From assembly GCF_009720825.1 (NCBI RefSeq), contig NZ_WNKY01000006.1:124001-188000 (forward strand): a stretch of DNA of 64,000 nt, in the 5' to 3' direction. Below the pieces are notes generated by a model. That model was given only the letters and a program-made list of their open reading frames with translations. It had not been told where the DNA came from and did not search any database. Of this stretch, positions 34,362-41,510 are shown piece after piece. Origin of the DNA: Duganella radicis. Lineage in GTDB: Bacteria; Pseudomonadota; Gammaproteobacteria; Burkholderiales; Burkholderiaceae_D. The position numbers and the translations under genes are program-made. Positions within the stretch are counted from its first letter, which is position 1, and every line of letters starts with the position of its first letter.

Positions 34362-36387
34362 AACCGCGTTCTCCCGCCGCACCGCCTGCGCGCTGCTCGG
34401 CGCCTCCGCGATGGCCTTCGCCGCTGCGCAGCAGCCGACCGCCGCGCCGCAACAGTTGCAAGTGTTGTCGGTCTCCGTGCCGGTGCGCGGCGAGCCGTCG
34501 GTCAAATCTCTCCCGGTGGCCGAGTTGTCGCGTGGTGCCATGGTTGGTATTCTTGAACAGCGCGGCGACTGGTACAAGGTGCCGCTGGATGCCCAGCGCT
34601 CCGGCTGGATTCAGATGGCGCCTGCGGAATATGGCGAAATGACCATCGAAGTATTCGACGCCCCGGGTACCGCGCGTGCTCCGGACGCCGCAGATGATAC
34701 ACAGCCGGGCATCCTGCCGGCACGTCCCGGCGCCACGGCTGGCGTGCCGCAACTGGCCGTTCTGCCAGCCATCGATCCATCGCAAGTGCCGCCACCGCAA
34801 GCCAACCTGCCGCGCGAGTCCTTGCCGATCGCCGACCGCTGGCGCCTGATGCAAACCTTGGGCTTCAAATTCCCATGGTACGACCCGTACAACCAGAATC
34901 CGCTGAAAGCCGACCTGCCAGTCCTCAAGCAGTACGCGCCAGACCTGTTCTTCAACCTTGGCGTGGTCTCGGACTCGCTGCTGGAACTGCGCCGCCTGCC
35001 GACCCCTGTGGCAGGCCAGATCAGCACCGGCCCCGGCGCCAACGACATCTTCGGCCGTGGCCAGCAAACAGTCATGGTGCAAAACCTGATCCTGAATCTG
35101 GGCCTGATCAAGGGCGACACCACCTTCCGTCCGCCAGACTATGAACTGCGCTTCGTCCCGGTGTTCAACTTCAACCGCGCCATGGTGCAGGAGGCAGGCG
35201 CACTGCGCATCGATCCGTCGGAGGGCAAGCGCCGCACCGACAACTTCGTCGGCATTCAGGAAATGTTCGCCGACGTCCATCTGCGCAACGTCTCCGACCG
35301 CTACGACTTCGACAGCCTGCGCGTCGGCATCCAGCCGTTCACCAACGATTTCCGTGGCTTCCTGTTTCAGGACTCGCCATTCGGCATCCGCCTGTTTGGT
35401 AATCGCGACAACAACCGTTGGCAGTACAACCTGGCCGCCTTCGCGCGCTTCGAGAAAGACACCAACAGCGGCTTGAACGCGGTCGGCAAAGGTCTGCGCA
35501 AAGACCAAATCTATCTGGCCAACCTGTACCGCCAGGACTGGCCCTGGATCGGCTTCACCTCGCAAGCCAGCATCGTCCACAACCGCAACGCGGATACCGG
35601 GAAAACCTACGACACCAACGGCTTCCTGGTGCGGCCGGCCTTCCTCGGCGACTTGCGTTCGCACCGCTACCACGTCACCTATCTGGGCTACAGCGGCGAT
35701 GGCCATATCGGCGAATGGAACCTGGCGACATCCACGTATCTGGCGTTTGGCCACAACGAGCACGATCCACTGGCGCACAGCGCGCAGAAAATTCGTGCCG
35801 GCTTCCATGCCAGCGAACTGTCGCGCGACTTCAGCTGGATACGCGCCCGTGCCTCGCTGGTGCTGGCCTCCGGCGACAAAGACCCTTACGACAACAAGTC
35901 CACCGGCTTTGACGCCATCCTCGAAAACCCGCAGATCGCGGGCTCCGACACCAGCTTCTCGATCCGTCAGGGCTTGCCGCTGATCGGCGGCGGCGGTGTG
36001 GCGCTGTCCGGCCGCAATGGCATCCTGCCGTCGCTGCGTTCATCCAAAGACGAGGGGCAGTCCAACTTCGTCAATCCGGGCCTGGCCCTGATCGGCGCCG
36101 GCGCGGACATGGACCTGTTGCCGGAACTGCGCGTGTTCGGCAACGTCTCCTACCTGCGTTTCATGGACACCCGCGTGCTGGAAGTGCTGCGCGCGCAAGC
36201 GCTGCCTTCGAAAGAAATGGGCACCGACTTCTCGGTCGGCATGCACTGGCGGCCTTTCTACAACCAGAACGTCATCATCAACAGCTCCGTCGCCGCACTG
36301 CGGCCGGGCAAAGCGCTCAAGGCCCTGTATGGCGACAAACAGGGCACGCTGTATTCCGTTTTATTCAACATGGTTCTGACTTACTGA
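34351..36387 (+). CDS. SH3-domain outer-membrane beta-barrel protein of the cytochrome cluster
   Basis: A 678-residue exported protein. A signal peptide (about 1-26) precedes a bacterial SH3-like domain (about 30-95: LPVAELSRGAMVGILEQRGDWYKV...GWIQM), a Pro-rich linker and then a long domain of amphipathic strands (about 200-678). It ends LFNMVLTY, with the terminal aromatic residue that outer-membrane proteins need for assembly. It lacks the N-terminal CxxC of MtrB, so a homology to that porin is not claimed. By position it could be the outer-membrane sleeve or anchor of the neighbouring multiheme cytochromes. It overlaps the preceding gene by 11 bases and lies 1 base before the next. Confidence 0.7.
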   Translation: MAYKTAFSRRTACALLGASAMAFAAAQQPTAAPQQLQVLSVSVPVRGEPSVKSLPVAELSRGAMVGILEQRGDWYKVPLDAQRSGWIQMAPAEYGEMTIEVFDAPGTARAPDAADDTQPGILPARPGATAGVPQLAVLPAIDPSQVPPPQANLPRESLPIADRWRLMQTLGFKFPWYDPYNQNPLKADLPVLKQYAPDLFFNLGVVSDSLLELRRLPTPVAGQISTGPGANDIFGRGQQTVMVQNLILNLGLIKGDTTFRPPDYELRFVPVFNFNRAMVQEAGALRIDPSEGKRRTDNFVGIQEMFADVHLRNVSDRYDFDSLRVGIQPFTNDFRGFLFQDSPFGIRLFGNRDNNRWQYNLAAFARFEKDTNSGLNAVGKGLRKDQIYLANLYRQDWPWIGFTSQASIVHNRNADTGKTYDTNGFLVRPAFLGDLRSHRYHVTYLGYSGDGHIGEWNLATSTYLAFGHNEHDPLAHSAQKIRAGFHASELSRDFSWIRARASLVLASGDKDPYDNKSTGFDAILENPQIAGSDTSFSIRQGLPLIGGGGVALSGRNGILPSLRSSKDEGQSNFVNPGLALIGAGADMDLLPELRVFGNVSYLRFMDTRVLEVLRAQALPSKEMGTDFSVGMHWRPFYNQNVIINSSVAALRPGKALKALYGDKQGTLYSVLFNMVLTY

Positions 36388-36388
36388 C

Positions 36389-39300
36389 ATGAAGGCGTTC
36401 AAACACATCCTCGCACTGGTGCTGCTGCTGATGGCCGCGGCCACCGTCACGCTGGTGAGCGCCAACTCGTCGGCGGTGCTGGCGGTGCGCGAGTACATCA
36501 TGGCGCCCGCCGCACCGGCCGCGCAAAGCGAAAAACAAGCCGACGCCAAATCGTCCGGATGCCTGAGCTGCCACACCGTCACCGACCGCCACACCATGCA
36601 TGCCAATCCGGGCGTGGTGCTGGGCTGCACCGACTGCCACGGCGGCAATGCCTCCGTCATCGGCGAAGGAAAGCCGGACAGCCCGGCCTACCGTTCGGCG
36701 CTGGACGCCGCGCACATTCTGCCGCGCGATGAGAAGTACTGGAAGTACCCATCGTCCGCCAATCCGCAAGGCTCTTACGCCAAGCTGAATAAGGAACACC
36801 CGGCCTACATCCGCTTCATCAATCCGGGCGATCTGCGCGTGGCGCGCGATGCGTGCGGCGCCTGCCACCTGCCGATCATCCAGGCGCAGGAACGCAGCCT
36901 GATGGCGACATCGGCCATGCTGTGGGGCGGTGCCAGCTACAACAACGGCATCCTGCCTTACAAGCGCTACATCCTCGGCGAGTCCTACACGCCGGAAGGC
37001 GCGGCGGCGGCCATCGTCAATCCGCTGCGCGTGGATAAGCAGCTGTTCGTGGAGAAGGGTATCCTCGATCGCCTGTACCCGCTGCCGGCTTGGGAGACCA
37101 TCGCTCCGGCTGACGTGTTCCGCGTGTTTGAGCGCGGCGGCCGCGTGATCAGCAGCGCCTTCCCGGAAATCGGTTTGCCGAACAGCTCCGGCACCCTGCA
37201 AAAGCTGGATGAACCGGGGCGGCCGGATATCCACCAGTCGAATCGCGGTCCCGGCACCGGCGGCCGCATCGCTGTCCCGGCCATCAACATCACCAAGACA
37301 CGCCTGAACGACCCGCACCTGTGGTTCCTCGGCACGAACGAACAGCCGGGCGACTATCGCTCTTCCGGCTGCACCGCCTGCCATACCATCTACGCCAACG
37401 ACCGCGATCCGCTGCACTCCGGTCCTTACGCGTCGGCTGGCAACAGCGGCATGACTAAAACCGTGGACCCGACTATTCCAAAGAACCAGTCCGGCCATCC
37501 GATCAAGCACGAGTTCACGCGCGCGATTCCATCGTCGCAATGCATGACCTGCCATATGCACCAGCCGAACATCTTCGTGAACTCGTTCTACGGCTACACC
37601 ATGTGGGACTACGAATCGGATGCGCCGGCCATGTGGCCGAAGAAGCAGAAGTATCCGACCGATGCCGAAATCCGCGCCATCCAGGCACGCAATCCGGAAG
37701 AAGCGGCGACGCGCGGCAACTGGAGCGATCCGGAATTCCTGAAGAATGTCTCCAGCCTGAATCCGACCCTGAAGGATACGCAGTTCGCCGACTACCACGG
37801 CCACGGCTGGAATTTCCGCGCCATCTACAAGCGTGACCGCAAGGGCGCGCTGCTGGATGCCAAGGGCAATATCATCGACGATAACGACCCGGATAAATTC
37901 AAGAAGACGGTGCACCTTGCCTCCATCCATATGGAGAAGGGTATGCAGTGCGTGGACTGCCACTTCTCGCAGGATGCGCACAGCAATGGCCACATTTATG
38001 GCGAGGTGGCGGCGGCGATTGAAGTCGATTGCGTGGATTGCCACGGCAGCGCCACCAAGTATCCGACCCTGCGCACCAGCGGCCCTGCGGCCAAGCCAGG
38101 CGGCATGGACATGTCGCTGCTGAAAACCCAGGACGGCCGCCAGCGCTTCGAATGGCGCGAAGGCCGCTTGTACCAGCGCGCCGCCACCGATCCGAATAAA
38201 GAGTGGGAAGTCAGTCTGGTGAAGGATTCGGTCAACCCGGCCAACCCGCACTACAATGAGAAAGCCGCGCGCGCCAAGTTGATGAGCGCCGGGCCGGAAG
38301 GCCAGCAGGGCAAGTGGGGGCCGGGCGTGGCCAAGCTGGCACACGACAACGACAAGATGAGCTGCCATAGCTGCCATCTGTCGTGGACCACCAGCTGCGC
38401 CGGCTGCCATTTGCCGATTCAGGCCAACTGGAAGACGGAGCGCTTGCACTACGAGGGTGGCGAGACGCGTAACTACGCTTCGTATAACCCGCAGGTGGCG
38501 CGCGACGATATGTTCCAGCTGGGCGTGGCCGGTCCGGTGAAGGGTTCTAAGATCACGCCGGTGCGTTCCAGCTCGGCGCTGGTGCTGTCGTCGGTGAACT
38601 CGAACCGCGAGAAGATCTACATCCAGCAGCCGCCGATTGCTGCCAGCGGTTTCTCGTCGCAGGCGTTCGCGCCGCACTATCCGCACACCGAACGCAAGGA
38701 AGAGACCAAGACCTGCACTGATTGCCACGTCTCGAAGAACAACGACAACAACGCCATCATGGCGCAGTTGCTGCTGCAAGGGACCAACTTCGTCAACTTC
38801 GTCGGTTATAACGCGTGGGTCGGCGAGGCCGGCCACGTGGAAGCCACCACCGTCACCGAGTGGGACGAGCCGCAGGCGGTGAAGGGCAGCTATCTGCAAC
38901 GCTACGCTTACCCGGACTGGTACGAGCAGCACAAGGCGCGCCAGATGGAGCTGACCGAAACGCATTCGCATCCAACCGAGGGCGCGGCCAACTGCCTGCA
39001 ACTGCGCGGCGAGTACCTGTTCACGGCGGAAGGCAAGGGCGGCCTGCGCGTGTACGACGTGGCCAGCATCGCCAACAAGGGCGTATCGCAGCGCATCGTC
39101 ACCGCGCCGTATTCGCCACTGGGCCAGAACACGCAAGTGCCATCGAAGAACGCCACCTGCATGGCGCTGCCGACCAACCAGCCGATCGCGCCGACCCGCA
39201 ATCAGGGCGACTTGATGCGCGTGACCAATCAGGAGCAGGCTTTCCATCCGATTTATCACTACGCCGCGATCAGCGATTCGCAAGAGGGCCTGATTCTGGT

Positions 39301-40150
39301 GAACGTGGACACGCTGGCCGATGGCGAGGCGCGCAACAACTTCCTCAAGCGCGCGCTGACGTGGAATCCGAATGGCCTGCTGAACGGCGCGCAGCACATT
39401 GTGCTGGGTGGGCATATCGCCTACATCGCCGCCGATGCCGGCATGGTGATCCTTGATCTGGACGATCCGCTCAAGCCGCGCCACCTCGCCACCATTGCGC
39501 TGGACGGCGCGCGCGCCTCGGCGCTGCAATTCCGCTATCTGTTCGTGACCGACAAGAGCGGCCTGCGGGTGATCGACGTGACGCTGCCGGCCAAGCCGGT
39601 GCTGCTGCCGGGCCGCGTGGCATTGGACGATGCGCGCAAAGTGTATGTGGCGCGTACCTACGCTTACGTGGCGGCGGGCAAGCAGGGCCTGGCCATCATC
39701 GACGTGGAGAAACCGGCGCAGCCCAAGGTTTATCAACTGTTTAATGCCGACGGCAAGTTGAACGACGCGCGTGACGTGATCGTCGGCTCAACCAACGCTT
39801 CGCTGTTTGGCTACGTGGCGGATGGCGCCAATGGCCTGAAAGTGCTGCAACTGACCGCGCCCGACACGCAGCCGCGCTTCTACGGCTTCTCGCCGGAGCC
39901 GAAGCCACAGCTGATCGCCTGGAGCCGCACCCGCACGCCGGCGCTGGCGCTGTCGAAAGGCCTGGACCGCGACCGCGCGGTCGACGAGACGGGCGGCCAG
40001 ATCGCGGTGTTCGGCCGCATCGGCTCGCGCCCCTTCAATGCCGCGGAAATGGCTAAACTGTATTTAAAACCTGATTCGCAAGTCTGGACTGTGAGCGATC
40101 AGGGCGTGCCGGGAGACTACGTGCCGCGCGCGCAGAAAGGAAAGAAATGA
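36389..40150 (+). CDS. Very large decaheme cytochrome c fused to an LVIVD-like propeller
   Basis: A 1253-residue exported protein. An N-terminal hydrophobic segment (LALVLLLMAAATVTLVSA) acts as signal or anchor. Ten CxxCH heme sites spread over about residues 55-780: CLSCH, CTDCH, CGACH, CTACH, CMTCH, CVDCH, CVDCH, CHSCH, CAGCH and CTDCH. From about 865 on, LVIVD-type repeats follow (GLRVYDVASI, GMVILDLDDPLKPRHLA, GLRVIDVTLPAKPVL, GLAIIDVEKPAQPK), predicting a beta-propeller. It may serve as the main periplasmic or surface electron carrier, with the propeller as docking face. It overlaps the next cytochrome gene by 4 bases. Confidence 0.82.
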   Translation: MKAFKHILALVLLLMAAATVTLVSANSSAVLAVREYIMAPAAPAAQSEKQADAKSSGCLSCHTVTDRHTMHANPGVVLGCTDCHGGNASVIGEGKPDSPAYRSALDAAHILPRDEKYWKYPSSANPQGSYAKLNKEHPAYIRFINPGDLRVARDACGACHLPIIQAQERSLMATSAMLWGGASYNNGILPYKRYILGESYTPEGAAAAIVNPLRVDKQLFVEKGILDRLYPLPAWETIAPADVFRVFERGGRVISSAFPEIGLPNSSGTLQKLDEPGRPDIHQSNRGPGTGGRIAVPAINITKTRLNDPHLWFLGTNEQPGDYRSSGCTACHTIYANDRDPLHSGPYASAGNSGMTKTVDPTIPKNQSGHPIKHEFTRAIPSSQCMTCHMHQPNIFVNSFYGYTMWDYESDAPAMWPKKQKYPTDAEIRAIQARNPEEAATRGNWSDPEFLKNVSSLNPTLKDTQFADYHGHGWNFRAIYKRDRKGALLDAKGNIIDDNDPDKFKKTVHLASIHMEKGMQCVDCHFSQDAHSNGHIYGEVAAAIEVDCVDCHGSATKYPTLRTSGPAAKPGGMDMSLLKTQDGRQRFEWREGRLYQRAATDPNKEWEVSLVKDSVNPANPHYNEKAARAKLMSAGPEGQQGKWGPGVAKLAHDNDKMSCHSCHLSWTTSCAGCHLPIQANWKTERLHYEGGETRNYASYNPQVARDDMFQLGVAGPVKGSKITPVRSSSALVLSSVNSNREKIYIQQPPIAASGFSSQAFAPHYPHTERKEETKTCTDCHVSKNNDNNAIMAQLLLQGTNFVNFVGYNAWVGEAGHVEATTVTEWDEPQAVKGSYLQRYAYPDWYEQHKARQMELTETHSHPTEGAANCLQLRGEYLFTAEGKGGLRVYDVASIANKGVSQRIVTAPYSPLGQNTQVPSKNATCMALPTNQPIAPTRNQGDLMRVTNQEQAFHPIYHYAAISDSQEGLILVNVDTLADGEARNNFLKRALTWNPNGLLNGAQHIVLGGHIAYIAADAGMVILDLDDPLKPRHLATIALDGARASALQFRYLFVTDKSGLRVIDVTLPAKPVLLPGRVALDDARKVYVARTYAYVAAGKQGLAIIDVEKPAQPKVYQLFNADGKLNDARDVIVGSTNASLFGYVADGANGLKVLQLTAPDTQPRFYGFSPEPKPQLIAWSRTRTPALALSKGLDRDRAVDETGGQIAVFGRIGSRPFNAAEMAKLYLKPDSQVWTVSDQGVPGDYVPRAQKGKK

Positions 40151-41508
40151 AACGGATACTGTCCGCTTGCCTGATGCTGGCCTGCGGGTTGGTGCTGGCC
40201 GCCAGTTCGAGCACGTCGCCGGTGCTGCCCAACGCTTCGCCGCACCAGTCGGTGGGCACGGTCAATTGCGCCAGCAGCACCTGCCACGGTGCGGTGGCGC
40301 CTTGGACCGGCTCCAACGTACAGCAGAACGAGTACACCACCTGGTCGCGCCTCGACAAACATGCCAAGGCTTATGCCGTGCTGCTGAACGCGCAGTCGCG
40401 CTCCATCGCCGCCAAGCTGGGACTCAAGAATGGTGCGGAGAACGCGCCGGAATGCCTGGACTGCCATGCGCACAATCCGCCGCCAGCGCAGCGCGGCGAG
40501 CGCCACATGCTGTCCGACGGCGTCGGCTGCGAAGCCTGCCACGGCCCGGCCGACAAGTGGATACGTTCGCACACCGCGCCCGGCGCCACGCACGCGGACA
40601 ATGTCGCCAAGGGGATGTACCCGACCGAGAAGCCGGTGGAGCAGGCGAAATTGTGCCTGTCCTGCCACGTCGGCGACAACAGCCGCTTCGTCTCGCACCG
40701 CATCATGGGCGCGGGCCATCCGCGCCTGAGCTTTGAGCTGGACACCTTCGCCCAGCTGGCGCCAGCTCACTACAAGATCGACGACGACTGGCACAAGCGC
40801 AAGGGCGACTACGACAGCGTGCGTCTGTGGGCCATCGGTCAGGCGCTGGCTTCCAGGAACCAGCTGGATGCGCTGGCCGATCCGAAGCGCGGGCGCGATG
40901 GCCTGTTCCCGGAACTGGCGCTGTTTGATTGCCACGCCTGCCATCACCCGATGAGCGAAAGGAAGTGGACGCCGCGCCTCGGCGTGGGGCCGGGCCGCAT
41001 GCGCCTCAACGACAGCAACCTGCTGATGTTGCGGGCGATCGTGCGCGCCACCGATCCAGCCGGCGCGAATGCCTTCAGCGCGCAAGTGGCGCAGCTGCAC
41101 CAGGCGGTGGCGGGCAACACTGCCAGCGGCACGGCCGGCCGCAGCGCCGATCCGCTGGCGCTGGCCTCCGCGCTGTCGGCCACCATCCAGCGCTATATCG
41201 ACAAGCTGGAACAGCAGCGCTTTACGCCGTTGATGCAGCGCGCTGTGCTGCTTGGCCTGATCGATGAAGCCAGACGCCAGCAGTTCTCCGACTACGCCGG
41301 CGCCGAGCAGGCTTACATGGCCATTTCCAGCCTGTCGTCATCGCTGGCGAAGCAGGGCGCGCTGGGTGGCGCCGCCGGCGTGGCCGAGATGAACCGCAAG
41401 CTGGCCGCGCTGCGCGTGTCGCTGGCCAATGAGGATGCGTTCAAGCCGGACGTCTTTGCGAGCGGCCTGCAAGGCCTGTCGCGCACCATTTCTTTGCAGG
41501 CGAATTAA
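40147..41508 (+). CDS. Periplasmic multiheme cytochrome c (cytochrome c554-like)
   Basis: A 453-residue exported cytochrome with a signal peptide (MKRILSACLMLACGLVLAA). It has four CxxCH sites (CLDCH, CEACH, CLSCH, CHACH) and one expanded motif CX4CH (CASSTCHG) near residue 42, where heme might also attach. The layout resembles the c554 type of cytochromes. The second half (about 300-453) is helical without heme motifs and may be a docking or dimer domain. It lies between the decaheme propeller gene and the flavoprotein gene, with 2 bases to the latter. Confidence 0.78.
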   Translation: MKRILSACLMLACGLVLAASSSTSPVLPNASPHQSVGTVNCASSTCHGAVAPWTGSNVQQNEYTTWSRLDKHAKAYAVLLNAQSRSIAAKLGLKNGAENAPECLDCHAHNPPPAQRGERHMLSDGVGCEACHGPADKWIRSHTAPGATHADNVAKGMYPTEKPVEQAKLCLSCHVGDNSRFVSHRIMGAGHPRLSFELDTFAQLAPAHYKIDDDWHKRKGDYDSVRLWAIGQALASRNQLDALADPKRGRDGLFPELALFDCHACHHPMSERKWTPRLGVGPGRMRLNDSNLLMLRAIVRATDPAGANAFSAQVAQLHQAVAGNTASGTAGRSADPLALASALSATIQRYIDKLEQQRFTPLMQRAVLLGLIDEARRQQFSDYAGAEQAYMAISSLSSSLAKQGALGGAAGVAEMNRKLAALRVSLANEDAFKPDVFASGLQGLSRTISLQAN

Positions 41509-41510
41509 TC

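Noticed and set aside
34351..36387. Calling the barrel protein an MtrB/PioB homologue
   Set aside because: The N-terminal CxxC typical of MtrB is missing, and the SH3 domain is foreign to that family. Only the position in a cytochrome operon is shared.
36365..39736. A 1123-residue open frame antisense to the decaheme-LVIVD gene, and similar long antisense frames (453-2492, 6225-8951, 3304-4968)
   Set aside because: They mirror codon bias in GC-rich DNA. They have low-complexity His/Arg/Gly-rich translations and no domain, whereas the + strand frames carry intact motifs.
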